Origin: JADGRF01 sp035274465
Lineage (GTDB): Bacteria; Myxococcota_A; Polyangia; Polyangiales; JAFGIB01
Length of the DNA: 64,000 nt
Assembly (NCBI GenBank): GCA_035274465.1
Contig: DATEOF010000093.1
Span: 1 to 64,000 of the forward strand
Direction: 5' to 3'
The notes beneath the pieces are model-generated. The model was given only the letters and a program-made list of their open reading frames with translations, did not search any database and was not told the origin of the DNA. Positions within the stretch are counted from its first letter, which is position 1. Each line of letters opens with the position of its first letter. Made by a program: the position numbers and the translations under genes. Below, piece after piece: positions 1 to 6,892 of this stretch.

Positions 1-229
1 GCACCGCACCCGCCACGGCCGTGTCGACCGTGACCTGCAGCACGGCCGTCAGCTGACTCTTCACGACCGTCTCGACACGGCGATCGATGAACAGCGCGAA
101 GGCGCAGGCGCTGACCGCCAGCGCGAAGCCGATCAGCGGCACGCGCCAGACCGCCAGGCGCTCCGAGCGCCGGTCCGAGATCGGCGGGTCCGACTGCCCC
201 CGAGCCAGGATTGCAGGCGGAGCCGCCAT
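1..229 (-). CDS. N-terminal part of a membrane-anchored (probably sensory) protein, runs off the left edge
   Basis: An open frame starts at ATG 229 on the minus strand and continues past base 1. The visible 76 residues begin MAAPPAILARGQ, have a basic stretch (SDRRSERLAVWRV) and then one hydrophobic segment at about residues 32-48 (PLIGFALAVSACAFALFI). After it comes an amphipathic stretch with periodic Val/Thr (VETVVKSQLTAVLQVT). This one-helix-then-extracytoplasmic layout is common in sensor kinases, adenylate cyclases and chemoreceptors, but the catalytic part lies outside the window. The start is only 6 bases after the stop of the upstream histidine kinase (236-1489), so the two are almost certainly one transcript. 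Function is unassigned. Confidence 0.7.
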   Translation of the reverse strand, partial: MAAPPAILARGQSDPPISDRRSERLAVWRVPLIGFALAVSACAFALFIDRRVETVVKSQLTAVLQVTVDTAVAGAV

Positions 230-235
230 GGCAGC

Positions 236-1489
236 TCAGGCCTGGTAGGCCCGCGGCAGAGCGACGAGCACCGTGGTGCCGCGTCCGGGTTCACTGACCG
301 CCCGCGCTGTGCCGCCCGCGCGCCGCACGATGCCGTAGACGGTCGCCAGCCCGAGCCCATTGCCGCGCGGCTTGGTCGTGAAATACGGCTCGAACATGCG
401 CGCGCAGGTCTGGGCGTCCATGCCCGATCCGTCGTCGCGCACCTCGAACACCAGTGAATCCGGCGCGACCTCGTCCTCGGGCCGAGCCTCGCGCAGCACC
501 AACTCGACCGTGCCCGCGTCGGGGATCGCATCGCGCGCGTTCAGCACCAGGTTCAAGACCAGCTGCTCGAGCTGTGACGACTCCACCTCGACACGCGCGC
601 CCGTGACCCGCACGTCGAGCGCGAGCTGGATGCGCGAGCCAACCGCGGACTCGAGCAGGCCGCGAATGTGCGCGAGCAGCTCCGCGAAGTCGGTGGTCTC
701 GTTGCCGATCTCCTGGCGCTCGCGCCCGAACGCCAGCAGTTGATGGGTCAGGCGCTGGCCGAGCTTGACCATCTCTTCCACGCGCTGGCTCGTGCCGCGC
801 AGCTGCGGATGCTCGGCCTCGATGCGGCTGAACGCGCCGAGCGAGACGCTGATCACGCCCAGCACGTTGTTGAAGTCGTGCGCGACGCCGCAGGCCATAC
901 GGCCGAGCGCCTCCATTTTTTGACTCTCCTGACGCTGCTCGGCCTGTTCCTGCAGCGCAGCTTCGAGCTCCAGCCGATCGGCTTGCTCGAAGATCAGCGT
1001 GACCATGTCGGCGACCGCGCTGGCGAATTCCAGATCGCGCTCGCCCCACGCGCGCTGCTCGCCGACGTGCTCGTGGCACACCACGCCCAGCACCCGGCCG
1101 TCGCGGATGATCGGCGCATCCAGCAGCGACGCGATCTTGGAAGGCGCCAGGTAGCCCGCCGCGAGCTCACTGGTGAGCGGGTGGGTCAGCGCGTCCTCTG
1201 CGGCGATCACGCGATGCTCCCGCAACGCGCGCATGTAGGTCGGATAGTCTTTGACGACCAGCTCCTGACCTGCGCTGTGCTTGCGCGCCTTCCGATCGTA
1301 CTGACACACACAGGTCAGGACCTGATCGTGTCGGCGAAACAGCCACAACCCCACGCGGTCCACGTCCAGCGCATCGGCACTGACCTGGGTAGCGTGCGCG
1401 GCCGCGCGACTGCGCGCTTGCTCCCCTTCCAAGCGGTAACGCGCGAGGCGCAGCCGCGCCGTCTCAAAAGCGACGCGACTGATTTCCAT
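236..1489 (-). CDS. Soluble GAF-domain sensor histidine kinase
   Basis: 417 residues with no membrane segment. A GAF-like domain spans about residues 25-170 (VGLWLFRRH, DAPIIRDGRVLGVVCHEH), followed by a charged coiled coil (EAALQEQAEQRQESQKMEALG). The HisKA phosphoacceptor is His204 in the GVAHDFNN box, which is the NtrB/hybrid-kinase type rather than the HDLxxPL type. The ATP-binding domain has an N box near 313-320 (NLVLNARDAI), a G1 box at 352-357 (DDGSGM), the F box FEPYFTTK, and a G2 box at 376-381 (GNGLGL). It is expected to sense a small ligand or redox state in the cytoplasm and phosphorylate a response regulator. No regulator gene is directly adjacent in the window; the closest is the CheY-like gene at 2997-3455. 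A membrane sensor gene (1-229) follows after 6 bases. Confidence 0.9.
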   Translation of the reverse strand: MEISRVAFETARLRLARYRLEGEQARSRAAAHATQVSADALDVDRVGLWLFRRHDQVLTCVCQYDRKARKHSAGQELVVKDYPTYMRALREHRVIAAEDALTHPLTSELAAGYLAPSKIASLLDAPIIRDGRVLGVVCHEHVGEQRAWGERDLEFASAVADMVTLIFEQADRLELEAALQEQAEQRQESQKMEALGRMACGVAHDFNNVLGVISVSLGAFSRIEAEHPQLRGTSQRVEEMVKLGQRLTHQLLAFGRERQEIGNETTDFAELLAHIRGLLESAVGSRIQLALDVRVTGARVEVESSQLEQLVLNLVLNARDAIPDAGTVELVLREARPEDEVAPDSLVFEVRDDGSGMDAQTCARMFEPYFTTKPRGNGLGLATVYGIVRRAGGTARAVSEPGRGTTVLVALPRAYQA

Positions 1490-1560
1490 CTTGGACGCAG
1501 AATAGTCTCGCTGGCGCGAAAACGAGAAGCGAGAAGGTCATGGCCGGCGCTTCTGGCGAT

Positions 1561-1589
1561 TTGTAAGCGCCCATGGGCCCGGCTATGCT
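1561..1589 (+). promoter_or_regulatory. Sigma-70-type promoter of the structured RNA
   Basis: TTGTAA at 1561-1566 and TATGCT at 1584-1589 are separated by exactly 17 bases, the optimal sigma-70 spacing. Transcription would begin near 1595-1597, right at the 5' strand of the RNA's closing stem. No protein reading frame with a ribosome binding site follows on this strand. This fits a non-coding RNA that starts here and stops at the hairpin ending near 1931. Confidence 0.6.
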
Positions 1590-1594
1590 GAGCG

Positions 1595-1931
1595 GAGCGC
1601 GGTAGGTGGGCGAGCAGCTTCGGATGGTCCGAGCCCCCTAAAGGGGACGCCAAACGCGCAGTGGACGCGGGAGCCCGTTGCGGCACTAGGTTTCTAGAGT
1701 CCTCCATCAGGTTCCCCCACCTTGGAACGCTCCGTAATCCAAGCTCAAAACTACCGGGGCGCCGGCTGCGGCCGGGGGAGGGAAACGACATGCACAGTAC
1801 AAATGGCCTCTCACGGAAGGGTAAGACCGGCTAGGCGCTGACTCGGTAGTTCGTAAAAGCGCAGGCCCCTCTTCTTCGAGAGGCCACGGTTGTGGAAGCG
1901 GCGAGTCGAAAGGCTCGCCGCTTCTTTGTTT
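1595..1931 (+). ncRNA. Candidate structured non-coding RNA of about 335 nt, class not identified
   Basis: The unit lies between a good promoter (1561-1589) and an intrinsic terminator (1895-1931), and no convincing protein is encoded on either strand. The 5' domain is closed by GGAGCG (1594-1599) pairing with CGCTCC (1728-1733) and by GGTGGG (1605-1610) pairing with CCCACC (1716-1721). Inside sit several short hairpins: CGGA/TCCG (1621-1631), CCCC-TAAA-GGGG (1635-1646), CGCG/CGCG (1655-1669) and CTAG-GTTT-CTAG (1686-1697). The 3' domain has a further hairpin, GGCC...GGCC, at about 1864-1884. Length suits RNase P RNA or tmRNA, but the universal RNase P GAAAGTCCG box and the tmRNA CCA end and ALAA tag were not found. 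A partial likeness to 6S RNA (GCGGTAGGTG, then CCACCTTGGAA) is noted but the total length is too great. Class is therefore left open. Confidence 0.55.
1895..1931 (+). terminator. Intrinsic terminator of the structured RNA
   Basis: A perfect 11-bp stem, GAAGCGGCGAG (1895-1905) with CTCGCCGCTTC (1914-1924), has an 8-base loop and is followed directly by TTTGTTT (1925-1931) on the plus strand. The reverse orientation has no T tract, so it acts on plus-strand transcription. The AraC-type gene on the minus strand ends at 1944, just beyond it. Confidence 0.7.
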
Positions 1932-1943
1932 CTGGCCCGTGGC

Positions 1944-2882
1944 TTACTCGGCACTCTCGGCCGTAGCCACGACCTCGGCCTCGGCCTCGGGCGTCGACTT
2001 CGCGTAGCGGCGCGGCGTGGTGCCGAAGGCCTCGCGAAACGCCGCCGTGAAGTGGCTCTGGCTGCAGAAGCCGACCTTGCGCGCGACGTCCGCGATGTCC
2101 TCGCCCTCGTGCAACATGCGTGCCCCCTCGCGCAGCCGCAGCTCCACGATGTAGCGGTGAGGAGTCTCGCCGAACGTCTGACGGAACAGCGTCGAGAAGC
2201 GTCGCGGCCCGAGGCCCACCAGCCCGGCCAACGACATCACGCTCAAGTCGGTGTGCAGCTGATCGTGGATGAACTCGGTCACGCTGCGGCTTTGTGCGTC
2301 GGTCAAGCGGCCGCTGATGTGGCGGCGCTGTGCCCAGGGCAGGCGCGCGCTGAGATAGCTCAGCATCGCGAGCGACAGCGACTCGCCGAAGACGCGCCCG
2401 GTGCTCGCATCGCGCGCGACCTCTCGCCACATCGCGCGCGCGAGCCCGTGGACCGTCTCGTCGCGCACGGTCGGCCGCGCCAGCGCGAAGTCATCGGGCA
2501 GCTCATCGCCCTCCAAGCGCGCGAACCAGGAGCGGGGCACGTGCAGCGCGAGGCCGATCGCCTCGCCCGTGATGCGCAGCAGCTGCGGGCGGCGCTCGCC
2601 CGACATCACCGAGACCGTGCCGGGGTTCGCGACGATCGGCACCTCGCGGCCGCGCTCGCGCACCACGTACTCGAGCTGACCGTCCATGATGATCAACAAC
2701 CCGCACTCGCCATCCATCGGCCCGACCTCGCCGATGTTCTCGAGCGAGCCGATGCGGTGAACCTCGAACGGCAGCCCTGCCCAGCGTGTCGCCGCGCTCA
2801 TGACGAGCGGCGGTGTCCCGTATCGATCGAAGGACAGTCGGTGCTTCTCACCGCTGATGTTGACCTTGAACCTCGAAACCAT
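1944..2882 (-). CDS. AraC-family transcriptional regulator
   Basis: 312 residues. The N-terminal ~190 residues resemble a cupin-type AraC-binding-like sensor domain (GECGLLIIMDGQLEYVV, VANPGTVSVMSGERR). The C-terminal ~100 residues hold the paired helix-turn-helix of the family, with DLSVMSLAGLVGLGPRRFS as the first and DIADVARKVGFCSQSHFTAAFR as the second, followed by the usual GTTPRRYA end. A short acidic/alanine tail follows. It binds DNA as a transcription activator; the ligand cannot be read from sequence. It lies between the structured RNA and the CheY-like gene and is not obviously in an operon. The toluene-type monooxygenase operon starts about 650 bases upstream on the other strand and is a possible target. 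Confidence 0.93.
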   Translation of the reverse strand: MVSRFKVNISGEKHRLSFDRYGTPPLVMSAATRWAGLPFEVHRIGSLENIGEVGPMDGECGLLIIMDGQLEYVVRERGREVPIVANPGTVSVMSGERRPQLLRITGEAIGLALHVPRSWFARLEGDELPDDFALARPTVRDETVHGLARAMWREVARDASTGRVFGESLSLAMLSYLSARLPWAQRRHISGRLTDAQSRSVTEFIHDQLHTDLSVMSLAGLVGLGPRRFSTLFRQTFGETPHRYIVELRLREGARMLHEGEDIADVARKVGFCSQSHFTAAFREAFGTTPRRYAKSTPEAEAEVVATAESAE

Positions 2883-2996
2883 GCTGACTCCCGTCGCGAA
2901 CCCGGAGCTGCCGCCCAGAGCTGCGATGGCGCGAATGTATCGCGTTGTAGGGAATTCTCCATACGTGTCTGCGTATAACGCCGGGTTTCGGGCGGT

Positions 2997-3455
2997 CTAG
3001 CCCTCGCCAGGCGGCAGGCACGCACGGTCCATCCAGAACTCGACGAGCGTCCTCATCAGCCCGAGCAGCTCGTCGAGCTCGAACGGCTTGACCACGTAGG
3101 CGTTGGCCCCGAGCTCATAGCTGCCCTGGATATCGCTCTCGGCCGAGGACGAGGAGAAGATCATCACCGGGATCGTCCGCAGCAGCGCGTGCTGCTTGAG
3201 CTGCTGCAACACGTCCCGGCCGTGCAACTTGGGCAGGTTCAAGTCCAGCAAGATCACGGCCGGACGCGGCGCATGTGCGAACTTGCCCTCCTTGTGGAGA
3301 AACGATAGCGCCTCCATCCCGTCGGCGACGACATGCAAGCGATGCGTCAGCTGAAGCTGGCGAAACACAGCCTGCAGCAATGCGGTGTCAGCCGCGTTGT
3401 CGTCCACGACGAGAACATCTCGGGCGCGCTCATTGTCGACGGACGGTGCAGTCAT
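2997..3455 (-). CDS. Single-domain CheY/Rcp1-like response regulator
   Basis: 152 residues, a stand-alone receiver domain without output domain. The acidic pair is D18/D19 (VLVVDDN), the phosphoacceptor D71 (LLDLNLPKLHG), the switch Ser S101 (IFSSSS) and the conserved Lys K123 (VVKPFE). The insertion between beta2 and beta3 (LHKEGKFAHAPRPAVILLDLNLPK) is typical of Rcp1-type regulators that partner kinases with an HDLQEPLR phosphoacceptor box. Exactly such a kinase ends the divergent monooxygenase operon (6889-8412), so the two may form a pair. The gene is divergent from that operon, with about 80 bases between the start codons. Confidence 0.93.
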   Translation of the reverse strand: MTAPSVDNERARDVLVVDDNAADTALLQAVFRQLQLTHRLHVVADGMEALSFLHKEGKFAHAPRPAVILLDLNLPKLHGRDVLQQLKQHALLRTIPVMIFSSSSAESDIQGSYELGANAYVVKPFELDELLGLMRTLVEFWMDRACLPPGEG

Positions 3456-3468
3456 GTAATCGCGTGGC

Positions 3469-3495
3469 TTGTCAGCTCTCGGACCTCAGTATAAT
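3469..3495 (+). promoter_or_regulatory. Putative promoter of the monooxygenase operon
   Basis: A perfect -10 hexamer TATAAT lies at 3490-3495, with TTGTCA at 3469-3474 as the best -35 (spacer 15 bases, shorter than ideal). A start site near 3502 would give a leader of about 34 bases before the GTG start at 3536. It lies in the 80-base gap shared with the divergent response-regulator gene. Confidence 0.5.
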
Positions 3496-3535
3496 TTCGA
3501 CCGCCACTCGGTCTAGTCCAAACGGGGGTTTTGCT

Positions 3536-5038
3536 GTGTTGGCGCGCGATGCTTGGCTCGATCTCGCCCGCAAACTCGACTGGGAATTCACGTATGTGAG
3601 CCCGGAAGAGGTCTTTCCCAGCGCTGTCAGCGGTGAGCCGTGGCTCGCCCCCAATTGCTGGAAACACTGGGACGAGCCGTATCGCACCTCGTTCGGCGAG
3701 TACGTCGACGGTCAGGCGCACAAGCAGGCCGCGATCCAAGCCGTGTTCGACTGCCTCGGCAGCGCCGAGCGGCTGACCCGCCTGGACCGTGGCTGGCAGA
3801 GCGCGCTCAAGCTGCACGCTGCGAGCTTCGCTCTCGCCGAGTTCGCGGCCACCATCGGCAACCTGCGCGCCGCCCGCTTCGGGCGCGACAGCGCGTGGCG
3901 CAGTATGGCGACGTTCGGCGCCCTCGACGAGCTACGCCACGCCCAGCAACCGCTGGCCTTGCTGCACGACGCCGTGCAACGCGACCCGCAGTACGACTGG
4001 ACGCACCGCTTCTATCACTCGAACAACTGGATCGCGATCGCGGCTCGCCACCTGGTCGACGAGCTGCTGTTGTGGTCCAACCCGATCGAGTTCGCGATCG
4101 CGACCAACTTCGTGTTCGAGACCGGCCTGACCAACCTGCAGTTCATGGGGCTCACATCGCTCGCAGAGCGCATGGACGACACGCTGTGGCGCGCGCTGCT
4201 AGCCAGCATCCAGACCGACGAAGCCCGTCACGCGCAGATCGGCGGCCCGGTGCTGGAGACCGTCGCCGCGCGCGATCCGGAGTACGCGCAGGCCATGCTC
4301 GACAAGTGGTTCTGGCGCAGCTGGCCGTTGTTCGCGATCGTCACCGGCTTCACGATGGACTACCTGGTGCCGCTCGAGAAGCGCACGGTGTCGTTCAAGG
4401 AGTTCGTGCACGAGTGGGTGCTCGATCAGTTCCTGGGCGAGCTCGATCGCTACGGCCTCAAGCCGCCGTGGTACTTCGACCGCTTCGAGAGCGTGCTCGA
4501 TCATCACCATCACATGGTGTACGCCAGCGCCTACACCTATCGTGCGACCACCTGGTTCGACTTCGTACTGCCCGGCCCGCACGAACGCGCCTGGCTGCGC
4601 GAGAAGTACCCCGCGTCGTGGCCGGCTTTCGAACCGGTCTGGCAGCGGATCGAGCAGCGCTGGGCGACGAGTGATCCGGGGCTGGACTTCGCGGTTCACG
4701 GCGCGGCGATCGTCGGCTTCTGCAACCTGTGTCAGCTCGTGCTGTGTCACGGCACGCCGGCGCGCAATGCCGCCAACACGCTCGTGCACGAGGGCCAGAA
4801 ATACATCTTCTGCTCCGAGCCCTGCCGCCGGATCTTCTTGGCCGAACCAGAGCGCTACTCCCAGCACAAGGATCTGGTGAAGCGCGTGTTGGCCGGCGAA
4901 GCTCCCGGAAATCTCATGGGTATGCTGGTGGACTACTTCGGGCTCGACTTCGACAGCTGGGGCAAGGACGCCAAGCACGGCGAGTACACCTGGCTGGCTC
5001 GCGAACCGCTTCCCTCGCGCCCCGGAGATCGTAGATGA
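3536..5038 (+). CDS. tmoA: Toluene/phenol-type diiron monooxygenase, hydroxylase alpha subunit
   Basis: 500 residues from GTG 3536, chosen because GGGGG lies 7 bases upstream and the homologous N-terminus begins here; the frame is open further upstream but runs antisense to the response regulator. It resembles TmoA/TouA along its whole length. All six diiron ligands are present: E102, E132, H135 (DELRH), E195, E229, H232 (DEARH); T199 matches the catalytic threonine of T4MO. Compared with T4MO, residue 98 is Phe (Ile100 there) and 101 is Ala (Gly103), so the substrate pocket differs. The C-terminal ~100 residues form a YHS-like segment with five cysteines (CNLCQ, LC, CSEPC). It forms the (alpha-beta-gamma)2 hydroxylase with the TmoE- and TmoB-like subunits and hydroxylates an aromatic or alkene substrate. 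It overlaps the next gene by 4 bases (ATGA). Confidence 0.93.
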   Translation: MLARDAWLDLARKLDWEFTYVSPEEVFPSAVSGEPWLAPNCWKHWDEPYRTSFGEYVDGQAHKQAAIQAVFDCLGSAERLTRLDRGWQSALKLHAASFALAEFAATIGNLRAARFGRDSAWRSMATFGALDELRHAQQPLALLHDAVQRDPQYDWTHRFYHSNNWIAIAARHLVDELLLWSNPIEFAIATNFVFETGLTNLQFMGLTSLAERMDDTLWRALLASIQTDEARHAQIGGPVLETVAARDPEYAQAMLDKWFWRSWPLFAIVTGFTMDYLVPLEKRTVSFKEFVHEWVLDQFLGELDRYGLKPPWYFDRFESVLDHHHHMVYASAYTYRATTWFDFVLPGPHERAWLREKYPASWPAFEPVWQRIEQRWATSDPGLDFAVHGAAIVGFCNLCQLVLCHGTPARNAANTLVHEGQKYIFCSEPCRRIFLAEPERYSQHKDLVKRVLAGEAPGNLMGMLVDYFGLDFDSWGKDAKHGEYTWLAREPLPSRPGDRR

Positions 5039-5274
5039 TCCCTCTGTACGGGTTCCTGGAAGGCGACACGCTCGGGTTGTTGATGCTCGTGGAGGCCCAA
5101 ACCACGCTCGCGGAGCTAGCTGACAAGCTGCGCTCGGCCGCCCGCCTGCGGGCCGATCCGGGCGAGAAGGTGGCGATCTGGGTTCGCGACCGCGTGCTCG
5201 ATCCGTCGCTGAGTGTCGCCGACGCCAAGCTCGAACCGCTCGATCAGTTCACGGTCCGGCGGGCGTCGCCATGA
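5035..5274 (+). CDS. tmoB: Toluene-type monooxygenase hydroxylase gamma subunit
   Basis: 79 residues, close to the family's usual 83-87. The ubiquitin-like fold signature is visible: MIPLYGFLEGDTLGLLMLVE, a helix (TLAELADKLRSAARL), then VAIWVRDR and a C-terminal strand (LDQFTVRR). It is the small structural subunit of the hydroxylase. Start ATG overlaps the stop of the alpha-subunit gene (ATGA) and its own stop overlaps the start of the Rieske ferredoxin gene by 4 bases, so translation of the three is coupled. Assignment rests on position and length plus weak similarity to TmoB. Confidence 0.82.
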   Translation: MIPLYGFLEGDTLGLLMLVEAQTTLAELADKLRSAARLRADPGEKVAIWVRDRVLDPSLSVADAKLEPLDQFTVRRASP

Positions 5275-5594
5275 GCTTTCAGCGCGTCGCAGAGCTCGAC
5301 GACCTCTGGAGCGGCGAGAAGATCGGCCTGCTCGTGCAGGGCGAGCCCGTGCTGCTGGTCCGCATCGGCGACGTGGTGCACGCCTACGCCGATCGCTGCC
5401 TGCACAAGCGCTACCCGCTCAGCACCGGGACGCTGCGCGGACACACGCTGCGCTGCAACGCGCACGAGTGGGAATACGACGTAGTCACCGGCGAGTGCCT
5501 CAATCCACGCGGCCAGCACCTCGAACGCTTCGCGGTGCAGCTCCGCGACGGCGGCATCTGGGTCGACACTGCGGGGGGCCAGAGCCATGGTTGA
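5271..5594 (+). CDS. tmoC: Rieske-type [2Fe-2S] ferredoxin of the monooxygenase
   Basis: 107 residues. The Rieske ligands are C43-x-H45 (DRCLHKRYP) and C62-x2-H65 (RCNAHEWEYD), the standard arrangement for the soluble T4moC type (family length about 110). It would carry electrons from a reductase to the diiron centre. No reductase (tmoF-like) gene follows in this operon, so the electron donor must be encoded elsewhere. The start overlaps the gamma-subunit stop and the stop overlaps the effector-protein start by 8 bases. Confidence 0.92.
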   Translation: MSFQRVAELDDLWSGEKIGLLVQGEPVLLVRIGDVVHAYADRCLHKRYPLSTGTLRGHTLRCNAHEWEYDVVTGECLNPRGQHLERFAVQLRDGGIWVDTAGGQSHG

Positions 5595-5868
5595 GCTCCG
5601 CGTAGGCCCCGTGCTCACCGCGGGCGTGAGCGCAAGGGCGGTTGCCGCCGCGATCACGAAGGAGAACCCCGGCGCCAGCGTGAGTGACCAAGGCGGCTAT
5701 CTCCGCGTACTGGTGAACGAGCGCTGCCGCGTCACCCGCGTCGCCATCGAACGGGAGCTCGGCCGGCCCTTTGCACTGCCGCGCGATCTGGAGCTGATCA
5801 TGCCCTCGTTTCGAGGCAAGCTACGCCTCGATACCGACGCCGTAGTCTGGGAAGCGCACACGCGCTGA
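5587..5868 (+). CDS. tmoD: Monooxygenase effector (coupling) protein
   Basis: 93 residues, near the ~100 of the MmoB/DmpM/TmoD family. The pattern VGPVLTAGVSARAVAAAI, then SVSDQGGYLRVLVN, then LPRDLELIMPSFRGKL follows the family's beta-alpha-beta fold and its conserved C-terminal SFxGKL region. Cofactorless; it binds the hydroxylase and tunes substrate and oxygen access. The ATG at 5587 lies inside the end of the ferredoxin gene. Eight bases separate its stop from the beta-subunit start. Confidence 0.88.
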   Translation: MVELRVGPVLTAGVSARAVAAAITKENPGASVSDQGGYLRVLVNERCRVTRVAIERELGRPFALPRDLELIMPSFRGKLRLDTDAVVWEAHTR

Positions 5869-5875
5869 GGAGACC

Positions 5876-6892
5876 ATGCCCAAGACGTACTGGCATTTGC
5901 TTTCGGCGCGTCGCATGCCGACGCAATACGAAGTGATGACTTCGAAGCTGCTGTACTACCCGAAGCACGGCGTGGCCGTGCGCACACCCGTCTCGGACTT
6001 TCACGCGCAGCATCGCACGCGCTTCAACGTGCCCGACTGGGACGCGTTTCGCGATCCGGCCGAGACGACCTACGGCGCCTACGTCAGCTCGCGGCGCGAT
6101 CGCGAGGTCTTCGTCCAGCAGCTGCTGCAGAGCATCGACGGCAGCGACTACGACGCACGGATCCAGGGGCGCTGGTTGTCGCTGCTCGATCGGGTGCTGT
6201 CGCCGCTGCGCTACCCGTGCCACGGCTTGCAGATGCTCGCGGCGTACGTCGCGCAGGCCGCGCCTGCAAGCAGCATCGCGATCGCGGCCGCGTTTCAAAA
6301 CGCCGACGAGATCCGCCGCATCTCCTGGCTCGCCTACCGCACCCAGCAGCTGTCGCTGGCTCACCCCGGCTTTGGCGAGCGCGCCAAGCAGGATTGGCAA
6401 CACAACCCGGCGCTTCAGCCGCTGCGCGAGCTGATCGAGCGCATGCTCGTCACCTACGACTGGGACGAGGCGTTCGTCGCGCTCGACCTGGTACTCAAGC
6501 CGCTGTTCGACGAATTCTTCGGCGTGCACCTGGCGGGGCTCGCGCGCACGCACGGCGACGACGTGCTGGCGCGGCTGCTCCTGTCGCTGAACGAGGATCA
6601 ACGCTGGCACGCCGCCTACGCGTTCGCCCTGGGCCGGCAGATCGTGGCTGCCGGCGACGGGGAGCGGCTGCGCGAGCTGATCGAGCGCTGGCGGCCCCGC
6701 GTGCTCGACGCGATCGGCGCCGCGTCTACCTTGTGTGACTCGGTATCGGGCCTGCCGGATCAAGCCGCGGAGCTGCGGCGTGTCGGCACGTTCGTGCTGG
6801 TCCAGTGCGGCCTCTCTCCGGCACAGTCCGATCCGGCTGCCGCCTCGCCCGAGCTCCGGGTCGGGACACGGCAGATCGGAGGCTCGGCATGA
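5876..6892 (+). CDS. tmoE: Toluene-type monooxygenase hydroxylase beta subunit
   Basis: 338 residues (family 300-340). It starts MPKTYWHLL, the typical N-terminus of beta subunits (KTYSHL/KTWSHL), has RRMPTQYEVMTSKLLYYP, and is otherwise all-helical without the paired ExxH diiron motifs, as expected of the non-catalytic subunit. A GAGG-like ribosome binding site (gctgaggagaccATG) precedes it. Its last codon overlaps the ATG of the downstream histidine kinase (ATGA at 6889-6892), so a sensor kinase is translated from the same mRNA. It scaffolds the alpha subunit. Confidence 0.92.
   Translation: MPKTYWHLLSARRMPTQYEVMTSKLLYYPKHGVAVRTPVSDFHAQHRTRFNVPDWDAFRDPAETTYGAYVSSRRDREVFVQQLLQSIDGSDYDARIQGRWLSLLDRVLSPLRYPCHGLQMLAAYVAQAAPASSIAIAAAFQNADEIRRISWLAYRTQQLSLAHPGFGERAKQDWQHNPALQPLRELIERMLVTYDWDEAFVALDLVLKPLFDEFFGVHLAGLARTHGDDVLARLLLSLNEDQRWHAAYAFALGRQIVAAGDGERLRELIERWRPRVLDAIGAASTLCDSVSGLPDQAAELRRVGTFVLVQCGLSPAQSDPAAASPELRVGTRQIGGSA

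Noticed and set aside
668..1591. Long plus-strand open frame over the GAF histidine kinase
   Set aside because: Antisense to a gene with complete kinase motifs; high GC keeps opposite-strand frames open. No ribosome site and no family resemblance.
1595..1931. RNase P RNA, tmRNA or SRP RNA identity for the structured RNA
   Set aside because: The hallmark boxes of all three (GAAAGTCCG; ALAA tag and CCA end; GGAAG/AGCAGCC loop) were not found, so no class is asserted.
1890..2978. 362-residue plus-strand frame over the AraC gene
   Set aside because: Antisense shadow of a clear AraC-family protein; composition is Arg/Ala/His-rich without motifs.
3275..3535. N-terminal extension of the monooxygenase alpha subunit
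   Set aside because: It is antisense to the response regulator and unlike TmoA; the start at GTG 3536 with a GGGGG site gives the normal family length.
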